A DNA stretch of 64,000 nucleotides from Noviherbaspirillum pedocola. Lineage in GTDB: Bacteria; Pseudomonadota; Gammaproteobacteria; Burkholderiales; Burkholderiaceae_D. Position 1 is the first letter of the stretch. Every line of letters begins with the position of its first letter. Position numbers and translations under genes: made by a program. The DNA lies in the NCBI RefSeq assembly GCF_016632335.1, contig NZ_JAEPBG010000015.1, positions 62,001 to 126,000 on the forward strand. The letters run 5' to 3'. The notes under the pieces are model-generated. The model saw nothing but the letters and a program-made list of their open reading frames with translations, ran no database searches and was not told the DNA's origin. Positions 48,876 to 59,151 of this stretch are shown piece after piece.

Positions 48876-49145
48876 CTACTTGCAAAGCTTCACCAGCTGC
48901 TCGTGCAATTTCATGACGGACCAGCGAAACGAGCCGGGATCGTGCATATCGATGTTCTGGCGCTGCAATGGGTTGGCCAGCAATGCCTCCTGTGCATCGG
49001 CGCACATCACCGTTTCCTCGGCTGGCCGGGGATCATTCAGCCAGGCGCGATGCTTGGCATCCGCCTCCCATGCGATGCCGAGTGCAAGCGGGACCGCCGC
49101 CAGCATCGCGACGGAGAACAGCGCGGTATTTCGTGAAATTTTCAT
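48876..49145 (-). CDS. Small exported or membrane-anchored protein (89 aa)
   Basis: Start at 49145 with AGGAG upstream. Residues 1-24 form a signal peptide or anchor (ISRNTALFSVAMLAAVPLAL); the mature part has two cysteines (VMCAD, KLCK), probably one disulfide. Function unknown. Bipartite element upstream (49191-49207). Confidence 0.7.
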   Translation of the reverse strand: MKISRNTALFSVAMLAAVPLALGIAWEADAKHRAWLNDPRPAEETVMCADAQEALLANPLQRQNIDMHDPGSFRWSVMKLHEQLVKLCK

Positions 49146-49190
49146 GTTGGGGCTCCTGTGGTAATGGATGGGTCGAATTTGCGTGACCCT

Positions 49191-49207
49191 CCGAGATGCG
49201 CCACATG
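49191..49207 (-). promoter_or_regulatory. Bipartite backbone element, copy 10
   Basis: Minus strand CATGTGGCGCATCTCGG, 11 nt, CAAATTC; 46 nt upstream of 49145. Confidence 0.6.
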
Positions 49208-49245
49208 AAAAGACAACGCTACGCTTGCCGCCGGCGGCATGAAAA

Positions 49246-49279
49246 AGCCCGGCACTCCTGGATGAGGAGTTGCCGGGCT
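49246..49279 (-). terminator. Intrinsic terminator
   Basis: AGCCCGGCACTCCT/AGGAGTtGCCGGGCT stem, minus-strand T-run, after the gene ending at 49303. Confidence 0.85.
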
Positions 49280-49302
49280 GTGGTTGGTTGATAGGCTGCG
49301 CG

Positions 49303-49695
49303 TCAGAACAGGGACGCTTGCCTTGGATGCGGATCGTCCGCGCTGGAGGCCTGGGGAGGCGTTGGTTGCTCCGGAGAGTCGGGCGTGGCAGCTTCGTTAT
49401 CTGCGATATCAGGGAACGCCTGAGCATCGGTCGGTGCGGCACCAGTGTCGGCCTTCTCAGTCGTATCAGCGATGACATCGTCATACGCCGCTTCGGGTGA
49501 AGCCACCTGAACCGCAGGGGTCATTTCGACCGGCGCCGTGAGACCGTTGGAAAACAGCGCCCACAGCAGCGGAAACACCACGAAGGTACAGGGCACGAAA
49601 ACGACAACGGCCCATACCTCCTGGTGGTGCTGGTAGAGCGACCATGCGCCGTAGTACACCGCTGCAAAAAGCGTTAAGAGGACAAGTTTCATCAT
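49303..49695 (-). CDS. Two-helix membrane protein with acidic Pro-rich tail (130 aa)
   Basis: Start at 49695 (MMKLVLLTLFAAVYYGAWSL); 49704 is possible. Two hydrophobic helices (about 2-20 and 28-50) and a long disordered tail rich in Ala, Pro, Asp and Thr. No family recognised. Bipartite element upstream. Confidence 0.6.
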   Translation of the reverse strand: MMKLVLLTLFAAVYYGAWSLYQHHQEVWAVVVFVPCTFVVFPLLWALFSNGLTAPVEMTPAVQVASPEAAYDDVIADTTEKADTGAAPTDAQAFPDIADNEAATPDSPEQPTPPQASSADDPHPRQASLF

Positions 49696-49762
49696 GGATT
49701 CCATTCAGGGGCATAGAGATGCCTAAGGGTTTACGGCCCGAAACGGGTTGACTTGATGCTCT

Positions 49763-49779
49763 TGGAATGCGGCACACGG
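49763..49779 (-). promoter_or_regulatory. Bipartite backbone element, copy 11
   Basis: Minus strand CCGTGTGCCGCATTCCA, 13 nt, CAACCCG; 68 nt upstream of 49695. Confidence 0.6.
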
Positions 49780-49814
49780 AAACAGAAGCAGTTTAGGCTT
49801 TGGCATAAGAAAGA

Positions 49815-49845
49815 GCCCCTTGTTCTCTTCCGAGAGACAAGGGGC
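49815..49845 (-). terminator. Intrinsic terminator
   Basis: GCCCCTTGT/ACAAGGGGC stem; left side A/G-rich; after the gene ending at 49858. Confidence 0.75.
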
Positions 49846-49857
49846 GGGAACGACAAG

Positions 49858-50685
49858 TTAGACGACGGCAGCGGAGACCTCGGACTGCGTTTCGACTGCG
49901 TTGGCCAGCGCCACATTGACCGCTGCAGCGACCTCATCCGCGAGCGCGGCGATGGTGTCCGCATAGAAGAACGAGGCCGACTGCGCCAGCAAGCTTTTCT
50001 GCATGCCGGCGAACGGCCTGCCCTGCTCGACCCAGACGATCGCGCGGTGCCGGTCCTCGCCGAAGACTTCAGCCTTTCCCGGGCGTTGCAAAGTGCGACG
50101 CTGCCAGAAATACCGGATCTCGACTGAGAACTGGTGCTCATCCTGCGCGTTTGCCGGCACCAGCCCGATGAAGAGCGAAGCACCGGACAAGGAGGAGCGA
50201 AGCGGATCGTTCATGTTCCACCGTAGCGGCTGGCCGATGCGAAGCCAGGCATGGCCGGACGGTATCGCAATGCGCTGACGAAGGCAGTCATCCATCGCGA
50301 AGAAGGACTTCTCGATGTAGGCATTGAACTGCTCGTGCGAGAGCGGGATCTCCTTCGGATCGGCAGTCTTGCTGCTGCCGTTGGCCACGACGCCGGGAAA
50401 GCGCGCGGCGATCTGCGGATACTCGGCCAGCACTTCCGGCGTCGGCATTGCCGCCTCCATCCAGTCGGGTGCGTCCGGCGAGTTGGCATACAGCGCATTA
50501 TTCACCTCGCGCTGATGCACCTGCGCTAGCGCCTCTTCCTGGCTTCCATCCCCATAGCCGAGACTCGCGCCATTGAGGAAGATTTCCCAATGGCGTCCAT
50601 GCTGGAACAACCGGGTGATCTGCACTTCCCCGGCAAACTCGATGAACGACATGTGCTGCGCGGGCTTTGCTATGACATTACTCAT
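49858..50685 (-). CDS. Hypothetical backbone protein (275 aa)
   Basis: Unrecognised. Contains GRHWEIFLNGASLGYGDGSQ, PSGHAWLRIGQPLRWN and a C-terminal helical ALADEVAAAVNVALANAVE stretch. Soluble. The bipartite element lies 91 nt upstream, further than usual. Confidence 0.65.
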   Translation of the reverse strand: MSNVIAKPAQHMSFIEFAGEVQITRLFQHGRHWEIFLNGASLGYGDGSQEEALAQVHQREVNNALYANSPDAPDWMEAAMPTPEVLAEYPQIAARFPGVVANGSSKTADPKEIPLSHEQFNAYIEKSFFAMDDCLRQRIAIPSGHAWLRIGQPLRWNMNDPLRSSLSGASLFIGLVPANAQDEHQFSVEIRYFWQRRTLQRPGKAEVFGEDRHRAIVWVEQGRPFAGMQKSLLAQSASFFYADTIAALADEVAAAVNVALANAVETQSEVSAAVV

Positions 50686-50775
50686 GATGATGACTCCTTG
50701 GTGAAGCGCTTCCCTGAACGGTTAGTGCACTTGCGGTTTGAAATAAATGGCCTGATACCGGCCGTTGGCAACAGT

Positions 50776-50792
50776 CAGAGATGCATCACAAG
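50776..50792 (-). promoter_or_regulatory. Bipartite backbone element, copy 12
   Basis: Minus strand CTTGTGATGCATCTCTG, 10 nt, CAACGG. Confidence 0.5.
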
Positions 50793-50822
50793 AAAGAGGA
50801 AGCACGTTCGTGCGGCAAAAAA

Positions 50823-50850
50823 ATGCCCCCGAAAGCGTGTTCGGGGGCAT
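50823..50850 (-). terminator. Intrinsic terminator
   Basis: ATGCCCCCGA/TCGGGGGCAT stem, seven-base minus-strand T-run, after the gene ending at 50862. Confidence 0.85.
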
Positions 50851-50861
50851 GGTTTGCGGGT

Positions 50862-51443
50862 TCAGCATGGAAGGTCCGAGCGGATTTCCAGTTCCGACGG
50901 CATTGCACCGAGCGAATAATTCCCGGTGTCGCCAATCCAGCGGATACCGATCGGTCGCTGAGGATGATCCGAGATGTTATCGACCCACGCGATGCCGCTG
51001 CGGAAGGAACTGGCGAGATAGAAGCGGCACCAGCTTCCGACCTTGATCGGCGCACCGGTGCGATCGGCAAGATGCTGCTCTCCCGCGCTAGATGGTTGAA
51101 GCGCCAGCAGGGCCAGGCGCGCGCCGCGTTCGATGACGTTATGGATTTTCGCCTTGGCGTGATGCGCTATCCGTTCGACATTCACCGAACCGCACCAGGT
51201 GAACTGCTCGCCGATGTCGACCGCATCGAACGTCTTGAATCGAACGCATCCTGCCGCTTCCACACGAACGCCAAACGCCGTGATCCGGCCAAACGAGCCA
51301 AGCCCTTCCCTTACCATGTCAGCGACCGCGGCCGTATCCTCAGTGTCGGTTTTGAGGATGACGGTAGCGGGCAGGTCTTGCCCACCGACTTCATGGTCAT
51401 CGTTATGATCGCGTACTGCGACAACTACAGCTGCAACTGCCAT
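50862..51443 (-). CDS. Hypothetical backbone protein (193 aa)
   Basis: Start at 51443 fixed by AAGGAG. Begins with a hydrophobic beta strand (MAVAAVVVAVRDHNDDHEVG), later KVGSWCRFYLASSFRSGIAWV. No family recognised. Bipartite element directly upstream (51476-51492). Confidence 0.65.
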   Translation of the reverse strand: MAVAAVVVAVRDHNDDHEVGGQDLPATVILKTDTEDTAAVADMVREGLGSFGRITAFGVRVEAAGCVRFKTFDAVDIGEQFTWCGSVNVERIAHHAKAKIHNVIERGARLALLALQPSSAGEQHLADRTGAPIKVGSWCRFYLASSFRSGIAWVDNISDHPQRPIGIRWIGDTGNYSLGAMPSELEIRSDLPC

Positions 51444-51475
51444 ATCAATCTCCTTACGGGTTATCTGTGATAGGA

Positions 51476-51492
51476 GGAAATGGCTCACATGG
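51476..51492 (-). promoter_or_regulatory. Bipartite backbone element, copy 13
   Basis: Minus strand CCATGTGAGCCATTTCC, 14-15 nt, AACCCG; only 33 nt upstream of 51443. Confidence 0.5.
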
Positions 51493-51533
51493 AAATGGAG
51501 TCGCTTCTTGTTGCGCCGGCATCCAAAGAAAAA

Positions 51534-51558
51534 CCCGGCTCTCACAAGAGAAGCCGGG
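51534..51558 (-). terminator. Intrinsic terminator
   Basis: CCCGGCT/AGCCGGG stem with minus-strand T-run after the gene ending at 51586. Confidence 0.8.
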
Positions 51559-51585
51559 CCGGTGATTGATGATGAATGCGAAAGG

Positions 51586-52125
51586 CTATTTGCCTTCGTT
51601 AGTTGCGGCGTCAGACGAATCGGGGAACACCACCTGATCCCAAGTCCAGCCGCCGCCGATCTGGTAGACCACAACGGGCTGGCCGTCGCAGACAATCGTT
51701 TGCGGGTGATGCTCCTCCGGCTCCTCGCCTTCGAACTGCACGACGAATACGCCGGTGGCTTCGTTGAACGTGATACCGGGGATTGCTTCCGCGACTTTCA
51801 GCGCCGTGTCCTTGTCGAACAACGGCATGCCCCAGCCGTTCCACCGCGATCCATCGCTGTAGCAGGAAAAGACCTGACCATCATCGAGAAAGTCCGCCGT
51901 CACCGTGCCACGACGCATCACAGGTGGCGGTGCAACCTCGAACTGCGCTGCGAACTCCTCGGCCGACAGCATGCCGCTGAAGCCACCGCCTTGCGGCCAG
52001 ATGTTGATGCGGCCATCCGCTTCGGTCCGCGCCTCGTAGAGCCCGCCATGCTGCTTGTGCTGATAGTACGTGCGCGCCAGCGTATCCTGCTGTGCTTCCT
52101 GGCTCTTGTTTCCTTGTTCGTCCAT
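51586..52125 (-). CDS. Hypothetical acidic protein (179 aa)
   Basis: Start at 52125 (MDEQGNKSQEAQQDTLARTY) with AGAGGA upstream. Repeated Gly/Trp patterns (NIWPQGGGFSGMLSAEEFAA, IGGGWTWDQVVFP) suggest a beta-sandwich. Unrecognised. The bipartite element is not clear here. Confidence 0.65.
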   Translation of the reverse strand: MDEQGNKSQEAQQDTLARTYYQHKQHGGLYEARTEADGRINIWPQGGGFSGMLSAEEFAAQFEVAPPPVMRRGTVTADFLDDGQVFSCYSDGSRWNGWGMPLFDKDTALKVAEAIPGITFNEATGVFVVQFEGEEPEEHHPQTIVCDGQPVVVYQIGGGWTWDQVVFPDSSDAATNEGK

Positions 52126-52286
52126 GTGTTCCTCTCCACGTGGTGATTGAAATTCCGCCTTCGCGGGTTTGCTGTGCCTATGGATATGGCCAACATCGAT
52201 CACCAGGCATATGCAGCGGCCGCATGGCAAGGGATAAGAATCCTCCTTGGTGAGAATCTACGGGAACGCTTCACCAAAAAATAAAC

Positions 52287-52315
52287 GCCCCGGCATCCTT
52301 GAGGATGCGCGGGGC
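52287..52315 (-). terminator. Intrinsic terminator
   Basis: GCCCCG.ATCC/GGAT.CGGGGC stem with an A-rich left side, after the gene ending at 52325. Confidence 0.8.
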
Positions 52316-52324
52316 AGGTTTGGG

Positions 52325-52903
52325 TTAGGCAAAGGTGCTCGCGGATATCGGCATACGGCGGGTGCCGAGCTGCACGAGCTCGTTGAGGATGTCGTCGTGG
52401 TCCACCCCACTTCTTCGCGAGGTTTCGAACGAAGCCCTAACGGCATCGTAGAAGCACATGGCCGAATACCTGTCGGTGGGGACCGCTTCCCCGCCGAGTT
52501 CTTCGACCGGCTCTCGTTGCGAGGTATGGGTACGCTGCGCCTCCTCGTTTTCCCATTGCCGGCGTTCCGCAACAGTAAGCGGCCCGCTGAGCGCTGCATT
52601 CACGACCGTCCGGAATTCGGCGAGCTGTTGCTCGTCGTCGACCGGGATCTGTCCGTGCACCGATGCCGACACGTTGAAGCGCAGGCTGTACTGGTAGTAC
52701 GGCGCCGGTACCCGCTGCTTGTCGACGTAGATCATCGGTCGCTGCAGGTAGTCGTCAGCGGAATCGAAATACCGGCGCACCGGCCATCCGCGTCCACCGC
52801 GTAGCGACTCTCGGCGCGGGTCCAGCGCCAGCACCTGCATCAATGCACAAGCACTTCTCCACTCCACATCCTTGCTGCTGACTTCCTGGGGCCAAATCAC
52901 CAT
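52325..52903 (-). CDS. Hypothetical backbone protein (192 aa)
   Basis: Start at 52903 (MVIWPQEVSSKDVEWRSACA) has AAGGA 8 nt upstream; 52918 is possible. Contains WPVRRYFDSADDYLQRPMIY and YYQYSLRFNVSASVHGQIPV. Unrecognised. A degenerate bipartite element is at 53001-53020, followed by a GCGGC/GCCGC hairpin. Confidence 0.6.
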   Translation of the reverse strand: MVIWPQEVSSKDVEWRSACALMQVLALDPRRESLRGGRGWPVRRYFDSADDYLQRPMIYVDKQRVPAPYYQYSLRFNVSASVHGQIPVDDEQQLAEFRTVVNAALSGPLTVAERRQWENEEAQRTHTSQREPVEELGGEAVPTDRYSAMCFYDAVRASFETSRRSGVDHDDILNELVQLGTRRMPISASTFA

Positions 52904-53000
52904 CTTCTTTTCCTTCATGGGCAAGAGGCGCGACGTATCCCGAGCGGGAGTTCATCGAACCTGTTTGTTTGAAATAGCGGCATTGCCGCGTTCACATGCC

Positions 53001-53020
53001 CATGGAAATGCCAAACAGCG
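53001..53020 (-). promoter_or_regulatory. Bipartite backbone element, degenerate copy
   Basis: Minus strand CGCTGTTTGGCATTTCCATG; 98 nt upstream of 52903. Confidence 0.4.
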
Positions 53021-53167
53021 AAATGGAACCTGGTACAGGAGTCGGGTAAGCTACGGACCGCCTTGCGTGTGCGCAATCGCATTGCCAATTTCTCAAGGGC
53101 GCAGATGTCTCGCCTCATCAGTTGCGCCAAAATGTGACCTATTGACCGAGTTTGCCGGTTGCAGTGA

Positions 53168-55609
53168 ATGCGACAGATGCGGAAACGAAAGATCGATTTA
53201 CGAGCTGCGATGGTGCTGCTGATAGTGCTGACTATCGCGCCGCTGGCGATCCTGCTCGTCGTCCACAACCTGACAAACCAACGTGACGCCCTCGCCCGGA
53301 TTTACGGTGGCACGACCGCCATGGGGTTGAAACTCGCTTCCTACCCCAAGGAAGTTCTCCCGGCTCCAAGAGATTTTCTCCTTACGCTCAGCCAGTTACC
53401 AGAGATGGCTGCGCCCGAGAATTGCGAGCCGCTTCTTGCTGTCACGAACCCGGTGCTACGGGTCCAGCCGTATTTCTCGAGCTTCGCGGTCTTCACGCCG
53501 GATGGGAACCGTGTCTGCCCTGCCCCGCTACCAGACGAACCCATTAATCTCCTCGATCGCGACTACTTCCAGCGCGTCTTGCAGAAGAAGGAATACACCA
53601 TCAGCACTCTATTGATGGCCCGGATGGCGAAGAAGCCGGCGCTCATCTTCTCGCGCCCGGTCCTGAGCGCAAACGGCGACATCAGGTACGTGGTGAACTT
53701 GGGGCTTGATGCCGAATGGTTGCAGACACTGCTCAACCGAGCGGCAGAGCAATACCCGGTGCCAGCAGGCACGACTGCCCAGATCGTGGATGACGCCGGG
53801 ACGATCATTGCCGCGATACCGCAAGCCGGAGCACCTGTCGGAATGAAGGTCCTGGACTGGAACGCGGTGCGGCCCCTGCTCACCGACCACGAAGATGTCG
53901 TCCGCCAAGAGGCATGGCGCGATGGCATCCTCCGCGCCACCGCCTATGTCCCGCTGCTCGTGGCGCCAGAAGGCAGCCTGCGCCTTCGCGTGGGCACGCC
54001 AATCCGACCCGCGATGCAGCAGGCGATATGGGAGGACGCACGGCTGTTTTCCATCACCGCCGGCGTCATTCTTCTTGCGATCTTGCTCGCCTGGCTGGTG
54101 AGCACGCGCATGGTGCTCCGGCCTATTCACGCCATCTGGCTCGCGGCCACCGCGCTCAAAGGCGGGAATCTGGCTGCACGCGTAGGCCCGGTGAATGCGA
54201 CCGGCGAGCTGGCAGAACTGGCCAGCGCCTTTGACAGCATGGCGGAACAAATCCAGGAGGAACAGCAGCGCCTGCAAGTGCTCGCCACACACGATTCATT
54301 GACGGGCTTGCCGAATCGGTACGGGATACGGGAAAAGCTCTCTCAGATGATTGAAGACGAACAGCAAGCGCAAGGAAGCGTCGGCGTCATCCTGCTCGAC
54401 CTGGACGGCTTCAAGCAGATCAACGACAGCTACGGGCACCCGCTCGGCGACAAAGTGTTGATACGGGCTGCTGGTGCGCTTTTCTCTTCTCTCTGTGACG
54501 GCGCCACTGCCGGCAGGCTGGGCGGGGATGAATTCATCATCCTTGTCGAAGGAAGAGCCAAGCGACAGGATTTCGTGAAGCTGGCAGTGAAGGTTCAAGA
54601 GATCCTGCGCAATCCGATAGACGTGGACGGGCATGAATTCCTCATCTCGGCCAGCATGGGTATCGCCATCTTCCCCGAGCATGGCAGCGATATCGACACC
54701 CTGATCCAGCATGCCGATGTGGCCATGTACCACGCCAAGGCGACCAGGCTGCCCGGCTACTGCTTCTATTCCTGCGAAATGAATGAATCTGCCGCGGCGA
54801 AACTGCGCATGCAGAACCTGCTGAAGAACGCGATCGAAAAAGGCGAGCTGGTTTTGTACTATCAGCCCAAGATCAGCGCATCGACTTGCCGGATAACTGG
54901 CGCGGAAGCGCTCGTGCGCTGGAACAGTGCCGAGTTGGGCATGGTATCGCCGGTGGAGTTCATCCCTCTCGCGGAAGAGACCGGACTGATCGTGGCGATC
55001 GGCGAGTGGGTGCTGAAAACCGCCTGTGCCCAGCTTGAGCAGTGGAACAGGGTATTTACCGGGCACTTCAGCATGGCCGTCAATTTGTCACCGCGCCAGT
55101 TTGCCGATTCGGCACTCATCCCCAAGATCATCGATATCGCTCGCACCCACGAAATTTCGATCTCTCAACTGGAGCTCGAAATCACCGAAGGAGCATTGAT
55201 GCATGACCCGGTTACAGCGACCGAAGCCCTGCACAAGATCCGCGCAGTCGGTGCCAAAGTCGCCGTCGACGATTTTGGCACTGGCTATTCCAGCCTTGGC
55301 TATCTGAAGCGGCTGCCCATCGATGCCCTGAAGGTCGATCGTTCCTTTGTCTCAGGACTGCCGGATGACGGTTCGGACCGCGCCATCGTGAGCGCGGTGA
55401 TCGCAATCGCCCAGGAGCTGAACCTGCGGGTGACGGTCGAGGGCGTGGAGACCATCGAACAGCTGAACAAGCTGCGCAAGCTGGGATGCGACGAGCTGCA
55501 GGGCTATCTATTCAGCCGTCCGGTGCCTGCGGAAGAGTTCACGGCGCTGCTGCGCCCGCATGGCAATGTGGCGATCCTCGCGCCGGATGCGAATCGCACG
55601 AAGCACTGA
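53168..55609 (+). CDS. CACHE-HAMP-GGDEF-EAL c-di-GMP protein
   Basis: An 813-aa membrane protein: TM1 about 15-35, periplasmic dCACHE (about 40-285), TM2 about 290-312, HAMP, GGDEF with AGRLGGDEFIILV (intact; no RxxD site before it), then EAL with GAEALVRW, EITEGALM and DDFGTGYSSLGYLKRLP, all catalytic residues present. So both synthesis and breakdown of c-di-GMP are possible. Starts at 53168 or 53177. Converges on the hybrid kinase gene. Confidence 0.9.
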   Translation: MRQMRKRKIDLRAAMVLLIVLTIAPLAILLVVHNLTNQRDALARIYGGTTAMGLKLASYPKEVLPAPRDFLLTLSQLPEMAAPENCEPLLAVTNPVLRVQPYFSSFAVFTPDGNRVCPAPLPDEPINLLDRDYFQRVLQKKEYTISTLLMARMAKKPALIFSRPVLSANGDIRYVVNLGLDAEWLQTLLNRAAEQYPVPAGTTAQIVDDAGTIIAAIPQAGAPVGMKVLDWNAVRPLLTDHEDVVRQEAWRDGILRATAYVPLLVAPEGSLRLRVGTPIRPAMQQAIWEDARLFSITAGVILLAILLAWLVSTRMVLRPIHAIWLAATALKGGNLAARVGPVNATGELAELASAFDSMAEQIQEEQQRLQVLATHDSLTGLPNRYGIREKLSQMIEDEQQAQGSVGVILLDLDGFKQINDSYGHPLGDKVLIRAAGALFSSLCDGATAGRLGGDEFIILVEGRAKRQDFVKLAVKVQEILRNPIDVDGHEFLISASMGIAIFPEHGSDIDTLIQHADVAMYHAKATRLPGYCFYSCEMNESAAAKLRMQNLLKNAIEKGELVLYYQPKISASTCRITGAEALVRWNSAELGMVSPVEFIPLAEETGLIVAIGEWVLKTACAQLEQWNRVFTGHFSMAVNLSPRQFADSALIPKIIDIARTHEISISQLELEITEGALMHDPVTATEALHKIRAVGAKVAVDDFGTGYSSLGYLKRLPIDALKVDRSFVSGLPDDGSDRAIVSAVIAIAQELNLRVTVEGVETIEQLNKLRKLGCDELQGYLFSRPVPAEEFTALLRPHGNVAILAPDANRTKH

Positions 55610-55677
55610 TACTGACTTCCTTGGCCGACGGCAAAGGAATCGCCGGGCATTGCTTCACTGCGACAACGAACTTCATC

Positions 55678-57174
<1,497 letters not shown>

Positions 57175-57244
57175 TTTTATAGGAATTGTGCGTTTTCCGA
57201 TCGCGGAGCGGTTTCGATGGAATCAGCATGCGCAGAACAAAAAA

Positions 57245-57270
57245 CCCCGCTGGCATCTCTGCCTGCGGGG
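57245..57270 (-). terminator. Intrinsic terminator
   Basis: CCCCGC/GCGGGG stem with minus-strand T-run, ending the response-regulator transcript. Confidence 0.75.
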
Positions 57271-57351
57271 CGTTCAAAGCTCAGTCGTAACCATATCATC
57301 TACTACGTGCCTAAAGACAACATCGGCAATGAAAAGTTCGATATGGTCCGC

Positions 57352-57717
57352 TTAGCGAACGCCCACTTCGGCTAGCTCCGTGACCTTGGCTACCAGCTCC
57401 GGGATGCGCGGTGGTTTTTCCATGAAGGCATCGTACGCATCCGCTGGCGCCTGGCGCTCGGTATACCCGGCGCTCATCAACAATACCGGGATGCGTTGTC
57501 CCGGCGGCCAACCACGGATCGTCCGGCCAAGCGTCACGCCATCCATCTCCGGCATGGCCCAGTCCGCCACCACAACGTCAGGCCTCGAACAGGCGATGCA
57601 CCGTAGCGCCGCGACGCCGTTGCAGGCAGCGCATACCTTGAACCCTAAGGATTCCAGCAGCATTGCCATGATTTCCCTGAGGTCCTTATCGTCCTCAACG
57701 ACGAGTACTGCTGCCAT
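57352..57717 (-). CDS. Single-domain response regulator (121 aa)
   Basis: Stand-alone receiver: VLVVEDDKDLREIM, phospho-Asp in VVVADWAMPEMDGVTL, and FMEKPPR for the conserved Lys. No output domain. Upstream of the hybrid kinase but separated by a terminator; it may take phosphate from it. Confidence 0.88.
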   Translation of the reverse strand: MAAVLVVEDDKDLREIMAMLLESLGFKVCAACNGVAALRCIACSRPDVVVADWAMPEMDGVTLGRTIRGWPPGQRIPVLLMSAGYTERQAPADAYDAFMEKPPRIPELVAKVTELAEVGVR

Positions 57718-57863
57718 GTGACGTCACCACGAGCCTGTTGAAAAATATCCCCCACGCTTGTCATTTTCCGTATTGGGTAGGAAGAACTCGGTGCGGCAAC
57801 GCACCCAACCGGTTTTCTATCGGCAGACGCCGTTGTCTGCGTTTTCTAACCGACAAAAGAAAA
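57718..57863. other. Short intergenic stretch
   Basis: Contains a GCAGAC/GTCTGC hairpin (about 57824-57841) with GTTTTC after it; role unclear. Confidence 0.35.
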
Positions 57864-57887
57864 AGGCCCGATCCGGAGATCGAGCCT
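57864..57887 (-). terminator. Intrinsic terminator
   Basis: AGGCcCGATC/GATCGaGCCT stem with minus-strand T-run after the gene ending at 57924. Confidence 0.8.
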
Positions 57888-57923
57888 TGGTGGAAATGAA
57901 CCCTGACGGGTCCGGAAGCAGAA

Positions 57924-59063
57924 TCACTTCGTTGAGAAGGTCCAGGTCTTGGCGACCGGGCTTTGCTTCACCGCGCCGACGAAGGTGACCTTGTAGGTCG
58001 TGCCAGCGTCGAGTGGGCTGGTTGGCAGCAGAACGAGGTTGCCGTTGGAGGTGATGTTGGCATCAGACGTCAGCGCCGCACCCATCGACAGCACACCAGG
58101 AGCCGTCAGGATACGCGCGTCCACCTTCGCACCGTCGCTCACGCGGGTCAGCGAGAAGGAGATGACGCCAATATCCGTCGGCGCCAGCGTTTCCGCACCT
58201 TGCGAATACAGGTTCACCAGCACCGGATGACCGACACCGGTGCCAGCACCGATATCCGCGGCCGGGGTCGGCACTTCCATCTGGTTGAAGAACGTCGGAT
58301 CGACGCCCGTCTGCCCATTGGCCGGCAGGACCGAAACCGAACCGGCTTTCGGCAGCTGCGGCTTCATGCCGTTCGCCGCGTCGTGCCCCAGTTCGATCGT
58401 GCAGACTTTGCCGGGAGTGACGGAGATGCCGACTTCACGATACCAGTTCACCAGCGAGATCAGGTGATAGACCGTGTTCGCCAGGCTGCTGACGCACTGT
58501 CCAGCCGGCGTATTGACCGTGACGTTTTCCGCGACCGTACCCGTGTACTGCGCAAAGACAGCGCGATCCGCCGGAGCCTGACCGGTGAAGCCGAGCAGCG
58601 CCGCATCTTCATAGTGCGGGCCGAGGATGCCGTTGAACGTAGAGTGCAGATAAGTCGCGTTCTGGTACAGGTTATGCGATTCGAGGAAGTGACGGTGATT
58701 GCCCGCAGCAAAATCCAGCTTCAGATTCTGTTGCAGCAAGCCGATTCCCATCGCGCCGCGCAGGTTGTTCAAGTCCTGGAAGATTTGCGCTTCTTCGGAC
58801 CCAGCTTGATACGTCGCAGCCGGCACCGAAGTGACCGGATCGACCGCGATGGCGGATGCCAGCGTGACCGTCGACGGCGTGTTGCTTCCGCTGCCGGCGT
58901 TGCTGCTGGTGCTGCTGGTGCCGCTGGCGCCGGAGGTGCTGCTTCCCGATGAATCGCCACCACCGCCGCCGCCGCATCCGGACAGCGCCAGACCGGCGAG
59001 GAGTGCGACGAGAACGGCGTTTTGCTTCATGGTGAAGGATGCTGCCTTGTGGGTATTGAACAT
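57924..59063 (-). CDS. CAP-domain lipoprotein
   Basis: A 379-aa protein with a lipobox (LSGCGGGGGGDSSGSSTSG; Cys about 30), a low-complexity Ser/Gly linker and a CAP/SCP-like domain (EAQIFQDLNNLRGAMGIGLL, HRHFLESHNLYQNATYLHS, AENVTVNTPAGQCVSSL, a CAP-style His/Glu set). The C-terminal part is Ig-like (SPLDAGTTYKVTFVGAVKQS). Start at 59063 has AGGAAA upstream. Outer-membrane or surface location likely; activity unknown. Confidence 0.8.
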   Translation of the reverse strand: MFNTHKAASFTMKQNAVLVALLAGLALSGCGGGGGGDSSGSSTSGASGTSSTSSNAGSGSNTPSTVTLASAIAVDPVTSVPAATYQAGSEEAQIFQDLNNLRGAMGIGLLQQNLKLDFAAGNHRHFLESHNLYQNATYLHSTFNGILGPHYEDAALLGFTGQAPADRAVFAQYTGTVAENVTVNTPAGQCVSSLANTVYHLISLVNWYREVGISVTPGKVCTIELGHDAANGMKPQLPKAGSVSVLPANGQTGVDPTFFNQMEVPTPAADIGAGTGVGHPVLVNLYSQGAETLAPTDIGVISFSLTRVSDGAKVDARILTAPGVLSMGAALTSDANITSNGNLVLLPTSPLDAGTTYKVTFVGAVKQSPVAKTWTFSTK

Positions 59064-59151
59064 GATGGTTTCCTATTTAATGAGTTGAAGGTTCCAGACC
59101 TTGCGGTTGTTCTGGCCCTTTGATATGCATGACAGGCGTGTGTAATGCGCC

